NCBI GenBank assembly: GCA_016719405.1
Contig: JADJZE010000001.1
Span: 620,001-684,000 of the forward strand
DNA: 64,000 bases
Direction: 5' to 3'
DNA from: Candidatus Aalborgicola lynettensis
Lineage (GTDB): Bacteria > Pseudomonadota > Gammaproteobacteria > Burkholderiales > Burkholderiaceae_C
Each line of letters begins with the position of its first letter. The first letter of the stretch is position 1. Below the pieces are notes generated by a model. That model was not told where the DNA came from. It did no database searches and worked only from the letters and a program-made list of their open reading frames with translations. The position numbers and the translations under genes are program-made. Shown one piece after another: positions 1 through 8,097 of this stretch.

Positions 1-320
1 ATGAAGCGGATCACCGCCGCGATGGAGCCGCGCTGGCGCATGGCGCTGACACGGAAACGCCCCAGCCCGGCAATGGGGAAACCCATATTGAGTTCGCCCT
101 CGCGTTCCAATTCGTCCATGCGTTCCGGCGCCAGCACCTCGGCCAACAGGTTTTTGGGTGCATCGGCGGGCAGCGCCTGGCTGTTGATGGGCACACACTG
201 GCCGTTGATGCGGATCAGGGCCGGCGAGTGGGCCGACAGGTAGACGTCGGACGCTTTTTTCTCGCTCATCAGCCGCAGGATGCGTTCCATGGTGCCGCTG
301 GAAGTCGGTGTGGTTGCCAT
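1..320 (-). CDS. PilT/PilU-family type IV pilus retraction ATPase (N-terminal part)
   Basis: Only the first 106 codons are present; the gene runs off the left edge. The protein starts MATTPTSSGTMERILRLM and contains the N-terminal PAS-like region of PilT/PilU ATPases, recognisable by A-S-D-V-Y-L-S-A followed by P-A-L-I-R-I-N-G and the R-F-R-V-S-A-M-R-Q-R-G strand leading to V-I-R-F. Proteins of this family are cytoplasmic hexameric ATPases that power pilus retraction and twitching. The Walker motifs lie outside the window. The S-D-V-Y-L-S start looks closer to PilU than to PilT, but I cannot separate the two from this fragment. It fits the minor-pilin cluster near the right end of the window. 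Confidence 0.8.
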   Translation of the reverse strand, partial: MATTPTSSGTMERILRLMSEKKASDVYLSAHSPALIRINGQCVPINSQALPADAPKNLLAEVLAPERMDELEREGELNMGFPIAGLGRFRVSAMRQRGSIAAVIRF

Positions 321-397
321 CGCTTGTACCTCGCTTAAAAACGTAAAAACCGCGAATTTGCCAAATACTGTCTGCGCTGTCGCAAGTGTGTGCTGTT

Positions 398-1222
398 TTA
401 GTCGCGCAGCAAGTCGTTCAGGCTGGTCTTGGCGCGGGTCTGGGCATCCACACGCTTGACGATCACGGCGCAATACAGGCTGTATTTTCCGTCGGCACTG
501 GGCAAATTACCCGCCACGACCACCGAGCCCGCGGGCACGCGACCATAACTGACGGTACCGGTGGCACGGTCATAAATTTTGGTGCTTTGGCCGATGTACA
601 CACCCATGGAAATCACCGAGTTCTCTTCCACGATGACGCCTTCCACCACTTCGGAGCGCGCGCCGATGAAGCAGTTGTCTTCAATGATGGTGGGCCCCGC
701 CTGCATGGGCTCCAGCACACCGCCAATGCCCACGCCGCCCGAGAGATGCACGTTTTTGCCAATCTGCGCACACGAACCCACGGTGGCCCAGGCGTCCACC
801 ATCGAGCCTTCGTCTACAAACGAGCCAATGTTGCAGTAAGACGGCATCAAAATAACACCCTTGGCCTGGTAGCTGCCACGGCGCGCCACGGCAGGGGGCA
901 CCACGCGCACGCCAGTGGCCTTGAGTTCGGCCTCGGTCATGCCGCTGTATTTGGTAGCCACCTTGTCGTAAAAGGCCAGGTCGCCACTCTGGATGATGGC
1001 GTTGTCCTTGAGGCGAAAACTCAGCAACACCGCTTTTTTGATCCACTGGTGGGTAGTCCACTGGCCCACGCCTTCGCGGGTGGCTACGCGCAGGCGCCCG
1101 GCGTCCAACTCGTTCAGCACATGCTCCACAGCGTCGCGCGTTACAGCGGGGGCGGATGCGACGGAGATATTGGCGCGGTCTTCCCACGCGGCTTCAATGG
1201 TGGCTTGCAGGTGTTGGGTCAT
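398..1222 (-). CDS. dapD: 2,3,4,5-tetrahydropyridine-2,6-dicarboxylate N-succinyltransferase
   Basis: DapD transfers succinyl from succinyl-CoA to tetrahydrodipicolinate in the succinylase branch of lysine and meso-diaminopimelate synthesis; it is cytoplasmic and trimeric. The 274-residue protein matches the usual family length when started at MTQHLQATIEAAWEDR; an in-frame upstream extension of 12 residues is ignored because the AGAAAGAAG-type ribosome site sits just before this ATG. The middle and C-terminal parts show the left-handed beta-helix hexapeptide pattern (I-G-S-F-V-D-E-G-S-M-V-D, then G-G-V-G-I-G-G-V-L-E-P). It lies 56 bp downstream of dapC on the same strand, so the two successive pathway enzymes are probably co-expressed. 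Confidence 0.96.
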   Translation of the reverse strand: MTQHLQATIEAAWEDRANISVASAPAVTRDAVEHVLNELDAGRLRVATREGVGQWTTHQWIKKAVLLSFRLKDNAIIQSGDLAFYDKVATKYSGMTEAELKATGVRVVPPAVARRGSYQAKGVILMPSYCNIGSFVDEGSMVDAWATVGSCAQIGKNVHLSGGVGIGGVLEPMQAGPTIIEDNCFIGARSEVVEGVIVEENSVISMGVYIGQSTKIYDRATGTVSYGRVPAGSVVVAGNLPSADGKYSLYCAVIVKRVDAQTRAKTSLNDLLRD

Positions 1223-1278
1223 TTCAGGCTTCTTTCTTATCAGATCGGGGCAGCGCAAACCGTCTGCCCCGCACAGTT

Positions 1279-2502
1279 TCAGGTGCGGGATTGCACAAAT
1301 TCAACCATACGCTGGGCGGCCTCCACACACTCGGCGGCTTCGGCCACCAGCGCCATGCGGATGCGTCCGGCCCCCGGGTTGTAGCCATGTGCCTCGCGCG
1401 CCAAAAAGCTGCCCGGCAAAACGGTCACATTGTATTGAGCGAACAAGTCGCGGGCGAAATCCGTATCGCTGCCAAACCGGGCCGTGTCGACGCCTGCCCA
1501 CAAGTAAAAGCCCGCGTCGGGCAGGGCCACGTCCAGTACCTGGGTCAACATTGGTGTGACCTGGGCAAATTTGGTGCGGTACTGCGTGCGGTTGTCCACC
1601 ACATGGGTCTCATCGTTCCAGGCAGCCACGCTGGCGGCTTGCACCACCGGGCTCATGGCGCTGCCATGGTAGGTGCGGTAGAGCAAAAATTGCTGCACCA
1701 GGCGTGCATCCCCGGCCACAAAACCGCTGCGCATACCCGGCACATTGCTGCGTTTGGACAGGCTGGTGAACATCAGCAGGTTCTTAAAATCGGCGCGCCC
1801 CAGCTGCGCGGCGGCCTGTAACCCACCCAAAGGCGGTTCGTCGCGGAAATAGATTTCGCTGTAACACTCGTCCGAGGCAATGACAAAACCGTAGCGGTCG
1901 CTCAGTCCAAACAGTTTGCGCCATTCATCCAGCGGCATCACCGCACCGGCCGGGTTGCCGGGGGAGCACACGTACAGTAGTTGGGTGCGCTCCCACACAC
2001 TGGCCGGAACACTGTCCCAGTCTTGCGCGAAATTGCGCGTGGGTACCGAGGGTACAAAGTAGGGCTGGGCCCCGGCCAGATAGGCCGCACCTTCGTAAAT
2101 TTGGTAGAACGGGTTGGGGCAGACCACCCACACCGGCGCATCGGCCGATTTCTGCAGGGCGGGGTTAACCACGGTTTGGGCAAAGGCAAACAGGGCCTCG
2201 CGTGAACCGTTGACCGGCAAAATCTGGGTCGCCACGTCCAAGTTCAGCGCGTAACGGCGCTGCAACCATTGGGCAATCGATTGGCGCAGCCCCAACTCGC
2301 CAGTGGTTGCCGGATAGCCCGACAAGCCGGTGCCCGCAATGGCTGCACAGTACGCGTCTTTGACCAACTGGGGGGTGGCGTGGCGCGGCTCGCCAATGCC
2401 TAAGCTGATGGCGCGGTATGCGGGGTTGGGCTTGACGTCGGCAAATATCTGGCGCAGGCGCTCAAACGGGTAGGCCTGCAGGCGGGACAAATTCGGATTC
2501 AT
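1279..2502 (-). CDS. dapC: succinyldiaminopimelate transaminase
   Basis: A 407-residue fold-type I PLP aminotransferase. The PLP lysine is K250 in the motif SLSKRSNVPG, with the preceding D-E-C-Y-S-E strand at 211-216 and the ring-stacking P-N-P-F-Y motif near 129-133. S-L-S-K-R-S-N-V-P-G and the N-terminal L-G-I-G-E-P are typical of DapC, which converts N-succinyl-2-amino-6-ketopimelate to N-succinyl-LL-diaminopimelate with glutamate as amino donor. It lies directly upstream of dapD, the preceding enzyme of the same pathway, which supports the assignment over a generic aspartate aminotransferase. lysA, the last step, lies about 11 kb away on the other strand. Confidence 0.93.
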   Translation of the reverse strand: MNPNLSRLQAYPFERLRQIFADVKPNPAYRAISLGIGEPRHATPQLVKDAYCAAIAGTGLSGYPATTGELGLRQSIAQWLQRRYALNLDVATQILPVNGSREALFAFAQTVVNPALQKSADAPVWVVCPNPFYQIYEGAAYLAGAQPYFVPSVPTRNFAQDWDSVPASVWERTQLLYVCSPGNPAGAVMPLDEWRKLFGLSDRYGFVIASDECYSEIYFRDEPPLGGLQAAAQLGRADFKNLLMFTSLSKRSNVPGMRSGFVAGDARLVQQFLLYRTYHGSAMSPVVQAASVAAWNDETHVVDNRTQYRTKFAQVTPMLTQVLDVALPDAGFYLWAGVDTARFGSDTDFARDLFAQYNVTVLPGSFLAREAHGYNPGAGRIRMALVAEAAECVEAAQRMVEFVQSRT

Positions 2503-2618
2503 GGGGGCGCATTATCCCTGAGCGCTTGGTACACTGAAGGACCGGGCGCGCTGGGCCGTTCATATCGGCGCGCTATTCGTTACCACGGGGTCTTTTTCGC
2601 AGTTATCAGGAGCCTTCC

Positions 2619-2984
2619 ATGTCCGACAACCCTTCTATGGCGCAGCAGGCCACGCATCTGGACTTGGTGAGTGCGGCTGAACGTGTCGGTGGTAATGAAG
2701 CCCTGCGGGAAATGTTGCCCATGCTGCAGGAGATGCTCGAGCGCGATGCCCCCGTTATCGACGTTTTATTGGCGCAGGGAGATGCCCCCGGTGCGGGCAA
2801 ATTATTGCATTCGCTCAAAGGTTGTATGCCTATCTTTTGCCATGAACCCCTGTGCAATGGGGTGGCGGCACTGGAACTGCAGGCCAAATCCGGCCAACTC
2901 GATGCCGTGCGCTCCGGTTATGCAACATTGCGGCCGCAATTGCTTGCGCTGCAGCATGAAATTAGCGCCTACATGGGCGCATAA
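2619..2984 (+). CDS. Hpt domain protein (histidine phosphotransfer)
   Basis: A 121-residue all-helical protein with the Hpt signature H-S-L-K-G at 64-68; H64 is the expected phospho-acceptor. Hpt proteins shuttle phosphate between receiver domains in multistep phosphorelays. The start is supported by AGGAG 7-8 bases before the ATG. It is followed 43 bp later by a stand-alone receiver protein, so the two probably form a phosphotransfer pair. No histidine kinase lies beside them and the upstream partner is unknown. It is short for a phosphorelay protein but complete for a single Hpt domain. Confidence 0.85.
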   Translation: MSDNPSMAQQATHLDLVSAAERVGGNEALREMLPMLQEMLERDAPVIDVLLAQGDAPGAGKLLHSLKGCMPIFCHEPLCNGVAALELQAKSGQLDAVRSGYATLRPQLLALQHEISAYMGA

Positions 2985-3027
2985 GGTCTAAACTCGCCCC
3001 TGTTTTCGCAACCCTGGAAACAATCCC

Positions 3028-3414
3028 ATGGACATCAAAAGAGCGCGCGTGGTGGTGGTCGAAGACGAAGCCGTCATGTCAACCTACATTTTGAACAGCC
3101 TGCGGCGCATCGGCATTTTGGATGTGTATGCGTTTTCTGATGGTGCCTCGGCTTTGCGCGAGGTGATCCGGCTCAAGCCCGATTTGATCCTGACCGACGT
3201 GCACATGGAGCCGGTGGGCGGCATTGAGTTTGTGCGCCAATTGCGCAGCCTGCCGCAAAACCAGATCAGCAACACCAAGGTCATTTTTCTAAGCGCCGAC
3301 TCCAGCATGGCGACAGTGGGCGAGGCGGTGCCCCTGGGGGTGTCGGGCTACATTGTGAAACCGCCCGCTTTGAACGCCCTGGCTGCCAAAATTGAGCAGG
3401 CGTTGAAATCGTAG
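3028..3414 (+). CDS. stand-alone receiver (CheY-like) response regulator
   Basis: A 128-residue protein consisting only of a receiver domain: acidic pair E12-D13 (V-V-E-D-E), phospho-acceptor D57 (L-I-L-T-D-V-H-M), switch residue S89 (F-L-S-A) and invariant K111 (Y-I-V-K-P-P). There is no output domain, so it must act by protein interaction, as CheY does, or as a phosphate sink. It follows the Hpt gene in the same orientation with a short gap, which suggests that the two are co-transcribed and exchange phosphate. It resembles the CheY-like proteins of pilus and flagellar control, but nothing here fixes the target. Confidence 0.88.
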   Translation: MDIKRARVVVVEDEAVMSTYILNSLRRIGILDVYAFSDGASALREVIRLKPDLILTDVHMEPVGGIEFVRQLRSLPQNQISNTKVIFLSADSSMATVGEAVPLGVSGYIVKPPALNALAAKIEQALKS

Positions 3415-3515
3415 GCAGCCTGCGCGCCCCAAGGTGCATAGAGGGGGGACCCCAGCGCCTGCACGGTATCATCGGCGGCTGGTAAATCCACCGCGTAGCC
3501 TGACCGTTTTTTCCC

Positions 3516-6500
3516 GTGCGCCTCAATTCCATCAAGTTATCCGGCTTCAAGTCGTTTGCCGAACCGACCAACTTTCTCTTGCCGGGGCAACTGGTCGGTG
3601 TGGTGGGGCCCAATGGCTGCGGCAAGTCCAACATTATGGACGCCGTGCGCTGGGTGTTGGGCGAGAGCAAGGCCAGCGAGTTGCGTGGCGAGTCCATGCA
3701 GGACGTCATTTTCAACGGCACCAACACCCGCAAACCGGCCAGCCGCGCCAGTGTGGAGCTGGTGTTTGACAACGCCGACCACCGCGCCGGTGGCCAGTGG
3801 GCCCAGTTTGGCGAGATTGCCGTCAAGCGTGTGCTGACGCGCGACGGCACCAGCAGCTACTACATCAACAACCAGCCGGTGCGCCGGCGCGACGTGCAAG
3901 ACGTGTTTCTGGGTACCGGCCTGGGGCCACGGGCTTACGCCATCATTGGCCAGGGCACCATTAGCCGCATCATTGAATCCAAGCCGGAAGAGTTGCGCCT
4001 GTTCCTCGAAGAGGCGGCCGGGGTATCCAAATACAAAGAGCGCCGCCGCGAGACGGAAAACCGTCTGTCGGACACCCGCGAGAACCTGACCCGTGTGGAC
4101 GACATCCTGCGCGAACTCAATGCCAACCTGGACAAGCTGGAAAAGCAGGCCGAGGTGGCACAGAAGTACCACGCCTTGCAGACCGACGTCACCCGAAAAC
4201 AGCACCAGCAGTGGTTTTTGAAGCGGGCCGAGGCGTTGGCCGACCAGACCAAAATCCAGACCGAAGGCCTGAGCGCGGTGAATGCGCTGGAGTCGCGCAT
4301 GGCCGACTTGCGCCATGTGGAGGCGGCGCTGGAGACCGTGCGCCAAGCCCACTATGCGGCCGGTGACCAGGTGAACCAGGCGCAGGGCCTGCTGTACGAG
4401 GCCAGTACCGACGTGGGGCGGCTGGAGGCAGAGATTCGCTTTGTGGTCGAAGGGCGCCAGCGGGTCGAGCAACGCATGGCGACCTTGCAGGAGCAGATCG
4501 GCCAATGGGCCGTGCGGCGAGACGACGCGCTGGCGGAGATTGAACGCCTGGCCGAACTGGCTTTGCACGGCGAAGAACAGGCCGAGTTGCTGGCCGCACA
4601 GGTGGAAGAGCAGGCCCAGCAATTGCCGGAACTCGAACACACCCTGCTGCAGGCGCAAACCGCCGCCAACAACCAGCGCACCAGCGTGACCCAGGTGCAG
4701 CAGCGCATTCAGGTGCTGGCGGCCGAGCAGCGCAGCATTGAAGAGCAGTTCAGGCAGGCCTCCACCCGGCGCGAGCGCCTGGGTGCCGACCGCAACGCCA
4801 TGGCTGCGCCCGATGAGACGCGCCTGCAAGAATTGCAGGATCAATGTGAGGCGGCACAAGAGGCCGCTGCGGTGGCCGATGCCCGTTTGCAAGAACTGCA
4901 AGAGGCCTTGCCCCAGCGCGACGATGCCCGCCGTGCCCAGCAGCAGGTGGTCAATGCCGAATCGGCGACCCAAGCCGATTGCTCTGCGCGCCTGGAGGCA
5001 CTCAAAACCCTGCAGGAAAAGGTCAAGACCGACGGCAAACTCCAACCCTGGCTGGCCCAGCACGGGCTGGATCATTTGCAAGGGCTGTGGAGTCGCATCC
5101 ACATTGAGCAAGGCTGGGAAAACGCGCTGGAAGGCGCCTTGAGAGAGCGCTTGGCCTCACTCGAAGTGTCGCGTCTGGACATGGTGCGCGCTTTTGCACT
5201 GAATGCTCCACCCGCCAAGCTGACTTTCTTCAGCCCTGCGGATGCCACGGCCCCTGCCACAGCGTCTGCGCTGCCGCGTCTGGCCGATTTGCTGCGTGTG
5301 AATGACGCCGGCCACCAGACGGTACTGGCCGACTGGCTGGATGGCTGTTACACAGCCGCCCAGTTGGAAGACGCCCTGGCCCAACGCGCGAATTTGCAGC
5401 CGGGTGAAAGCATTTATGTGAAATCGGGTCATGTGGTCACCCGGCATAGCGTGGGTTTTTACGCGCAAGATTCCGAGCAAGCCGGCCTGTTGGCGCGCGC
5501 GCAAGAAATCGAGAACCTGGAAAAGCAACTGCGCGCCCAAGTCATGATCACTGAAGAAGCCCGCGCGGCCTTGGTGCGGGCCGAGGCGGCTTATGCGGAT
5601 GCTTCGCAACGCCTGGTGGGCGTTCGCCGCGAGGCTACCGAGGCGCAAACCCAAGCCCACGCCTTGCAGGTGGAAGCCTTGCGTATGACCCAGCAGGCCG
5701 AGCAGGCGCGCGCGCGCAGTGCCCAGATTGACGCCGATCTGGCCGAGGTGCAGGCCCAGCTGGACGATTTGCAAGAGCGCCGCGCAACGGCAGAAGGCCA
5801 GTTTGAGTCGCTGGACCTGGAGTTGGCCGATAGCCAGGAGCGCCACGCCGAACTGGATGAGCGGGTCATCGAAGTGCAGCGCACTCTGGGCGTCTGTCGC
5901 GAACAGCAGCGCAGCCTGGAGCGCCAGGCCCAGGAGGCCACCTTTGCCCAGCGCAGCCTGCAGGCGCGTAATGCCGAACTGAGCCGTACGGTGGAAACCG
6001 CCGAGCAACAGACACGTTCTGTTCAGGTGGAACAACAGCGCGCCCAGGACGAGTTGGCCCGCCTGACCGATGCCGCAGCCCAAGCGGGCTTGCAAAACGC
6101 CTTGGCCCTGAAATTGGAGCGCGAGAAAACCCTGGGCGCCTGCCGCAGCGAATACGACGGTTTGACGGCCCAACTGCGCGCCAGCGACGAGCGACGCATG
6201 CAGTTGGAGCGTGAGCTCGACCCGCTGCGCCAGCGCATCACCGAATTCCAGCTCAAGGAGCAGGCTGCGCGCCTGGGCTTTGAGCAGTATGAACAGCAGT
6301 TGTTGGATGCGCAGGCCGACCTGGCCGCCATTGAGCAGTCCATCCAGGACGGCAATGTGCGCCTGTTTGGCATGCAGGGCGACATTGACCGCCTGCACCG
6401 CGAAATCGCCGCGCTGGGGGCGGTCAACTTAGCTGCGTTAGACGAACTGGCCGCCGCCCGTGAGCGCAAGCAGTTTCTGGATGCCCAAAACGCCGACCTG

Positions 6501-7031
6501 GCGCAGGCCATGCAAACGCTGGAAGACGCCATCCGCAAAATCGACGCCGAAACGCGCGACATGCTTTCGGGCACCTTCGAGAAGGTCAACTACCATTTTG
6601 GCCGCATGTTCCCCGAATTGTTTGGCGGTGGTAATGCGCGGTTGGTCATCACCGGTGACGAAATTCTGGACTCCGGCGTGCAGGTCATTGCGCAGCCGCC
6701 GGGCAAGAAAAACCAGACCATTCACCTGCTGTCCGGCGGCGAGAAGGCGTTGACTGCCATTGCGCTGGTGTTTGCCATTTTCCAGCTCAACCCGGCACCG
6801 TTTTGTCTGCTGGACGAGGTGGATGCACCGCTGGACGACGCCAACACCGAGCGCTATGCCAAACTGGTGTCCAGCATGAGCGCAGGGACGCAGTTTCTGT
6901 TTATCAGCCACAACAAGATTGCTATGGAAATGGCCAAACAACTGATTGGCGTGACCATGCAGGAGCAGGGCGTGTCGCGTATTGTTGCGGTGGACATGGA
7001 GTCCGCCATTAGCTTGGCTGAACTGGCCTGA
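3516..7031 (+). CDS. smc: chromosome segregation protein SMC
   Basis: SMC is the ATPase core of the bacterial condensin and organises and segregates the chromosome. The 1,171-residue protein has the N-terminal Walker A G-P-N-G-C-G-K-S-N (31-39), a coiled coil of roughly 165-500, a hinge region of about 505-640, a second coiled coil rich in Q, E, R and A, and a C-terminal head with the ABC signature L-L-S-G-G-E-K (around 1070) and Walker B F-C-L-L-D-E-V-D-A-P (around 1095). The start is a GTG that gives the standard R-L-N-S-I-K-L-S-G-F-K-S-F N-terminus; no good ribosome site is visible. zipA begins 8 bp after the stop, giving an smc-zipA-ligA block. Confidence 0.97.
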   Translation: MRLNSIKLSGFKSFAEPTNFLLPGQLVGVVGPNGCGKSNIMDAVRWVLGESKASELRGESMQDVIFNGTNTRKPASRASVELVFDNADHRAGGQWAQFGEIAVKRVLTRDGTSSYYINNQPVRRRDVQDVFLGTGLGPRAYAIIGQGTISRIIESKPEELRLFLEEAAGVSKYKERRRETENRLSDTRENLTRVDDILRELNANLDKLEKQAEVAQKYHALQTDVTRKQHQQWFLKRAEALADQTKIQTEGLSAVNALESRMADLRHVEAALETVRQAHYAAGDQVNQAQGLLYEASTDVGRLEAEIRFVVEGRQRVEQRMATLQEQIGQWAVRRDDALAEIERLAELALHGEEQAELLAAQVEEQAQQLPELEHTLLQAQTAANNQRTSVTQVQQRIQVLAAEQRSIEEQFRQASTRRERLGADRNAMAAPDETRLQELQDQCEAAQEAAAVADARLQELQEALPQRDDARRAQQQVVNAESATQADCSARLEALKTLQEKVKTDGKLQPWLAQHGLDHLQGLWSRIHIEQGWENALEGALRERLASLEVSRLDMVRAFALNAPPAKLTFFSPADATAPATASALPRLADLLRVNDAGHQTVLADWLDGCYTAAQLEDALAQRANLQPGESIYVKSGHVVTRHSVGFYAQDSEQAGLLARAQEIENLEKQLRAQVMITEEARAALVRAEAAYADASQRLVGVRREATEAQTQAHALQVEALRMTQQAEQARARSAQIDADLAEVQAQLDDLQERRATAEGQFESLDLELADSQERHAELDERVIEVQRTLGVCREQQRSLERQAQEATFAQRSLQARNAELSRTVETAEQQTRSVQVEQQRAQDELARLTDAAAQAGLQNALALKLEREKTLGACRSEYDGLTAQLRASDERRMQLERELDPLRQRITEFQLKEQAARLGFEQYEQQLLDAQADLAAIEQSIQDGNVRLFGMQGDIDRLHREIAALGAVNLAALDELAAARERKQFLDAQNADLAQAMQTLEDAIRKIDAETRDMLSGTFEKVNYHFGRMFPELFGGGNARLVITGDEILDSGVQVIAQPPGKKNQTIHLLSGGEKALTAIALVFAIFQLNPAPFCLLDEVDAPLDDANTERYAKLVSSMSAGTQFLFISHNKIAMEMAKQLIGVTMQEQGVSRIVAVDMESAISLAELA

Positions 7032-7038
7032 ACCCACT

Positions 7039-8082
7039 ATGAGTAATTTACAGATTGGTTTGGCGATCGCAGGGGGGCTGGTGCTGGCTGCGGTAGTGGC
7101 CCACGGTGCCTGGAGCGCCCGCAAAAATGCACCCCGCCAGGCGCGGCTGGACCGCACCGAAGGTGACTCCGGGTTGGACGAAGGCCGTGAGCCTGTGCTG
7201 GAGGTCAGTGCGCTGGACCATGCGCCCTTTACCTTGCCCACCGTCAGTCGCCGTCCGGTGATGGATTCCCTCATTGACGTGATTGCCACCATAGCGCTGG
7301 ACAGCCACGTTAGCGCCGTGTCGGGAGAGGCCGTACTGGCGGCGATGCCAGCGACACGGCGTGTCGGCAGCAAACCGTTTGCCATTGAAGGGTACAACCT
7401 GCACACCATGGTGTGGGAGCCTCCCGTTGCCGGACAGCGGTATGGCGGTTTTCAGGCCGGTGTGCAGCTGGCCAATCGATCGGGTGCCCTCAACGAGATA
7501 GAGTATTCAGAATTCGTCGTCAAGACGCAGGCCTTTAGCGATGCCATTAACGCCACACCCGAGTTTCCGGAGATGCTCGACGAGGTGGCCCGGGCACGTG
7601 AGTTGGACCAATTCGCCAGCGCGCACGATGCCCAGCTGGGCTTTACCATTCGGGCGCGCAACGCATCGTGGAGCCCTGGCTACATCCAGCAACACGCAGC
7701 CAGTCTGGGCTTTGTGGTGGGCGTGATACCGGGGCGCATGGTGCTGCCGGCCAGTGAAGAAGGGCAGGCCCCGGTGTTGGTACTGAGCTTCGATTCCCAG
7801 GCCGCTTTGGCAGAAGATCCGGCCCAGTCGGCGATCCGCGACATTACCTTGCATCTGGACGTGGCCCAGGTGGCGCGCGCCGAACATCCGTTTGAGCGCA
7901 TGCGGGAGGCCGCTTTCACCCTGGCCAGTAACATGGACGGCGTCGTGACCGACGACAACGGGCAACCTCTGGCTGCGCAGACCATGGATGTGATTGGCGT
8001 CGAATTGCAGTCTTTGTATGCCACCCTGGAGCAGCGCGATTTGGCGGCTGGCTCCATGTTGGCACGGCGCCTGTTCTCCTGA
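7039..8082 (+). CDS. zipA: cell division protein ZipA
   Basis: ZipA anchors FtsZ to the inner membrane during cell division. The 347-residue protein has an N-terminal membrane segment (about 4-22, I-G-L-A-I-A-G-G-L-V-L-A), a charged linker and a C-terminal globular domain from roughly 200 with the ZipA-type R-M-V-L-P-A and V-L-V-L-S-F-D-S-Q strands. The start chosen is the ATG 8 bp after the smc stop; a longer in-frame version would overlap smc. Primary sequence conservation of ZipA is low, so the call leans on the membrane-anchor architecture and on the location between smc and ligA, a usual arrangement in this group. Confidence 0.9.
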   Translation: MSNLQIGLAIAGGLVLAAVVAHGAWSARKNAPRQARLDRTEGDSGLDEGREPVLEVSALDHAPFTLPTVSRRPVMDSLIDVIATIALDSHVSAVSGEAVLAAMPATRRVGSKPFAIEGYNLHTMVWEPPVAGQRYGGFQAGVQLANRSGALNEIEYSEFVVKTQAFSDAINATPEFPEMLDEVARARELDQFASAHDAQLGFTIRARNASWSPGYIQQHAASLGFVVGVIPGRMVLPASEEGQAPVLVLSFDSQAALAEDPAQSAIRDITLHLDVAQVARAEHPFERMREAAFTLASNMDGVVTDDNGQPLAAQTMDVIGVELQSLYATLEQRDLAAGSMLARRLFS

Positions 8083-8097
8083 TTGGGGACGGGACGC

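Noticed and set aside
3537..5111. Long open frame (about 520 codons) antisense to smc
   Set aside because: It mirrors the high-GC coding strand of smc and carries no recognisable domain or ribosome site. The same holds for long antisense frames over 28920-30818, 22747-24111 and 49957-51804.
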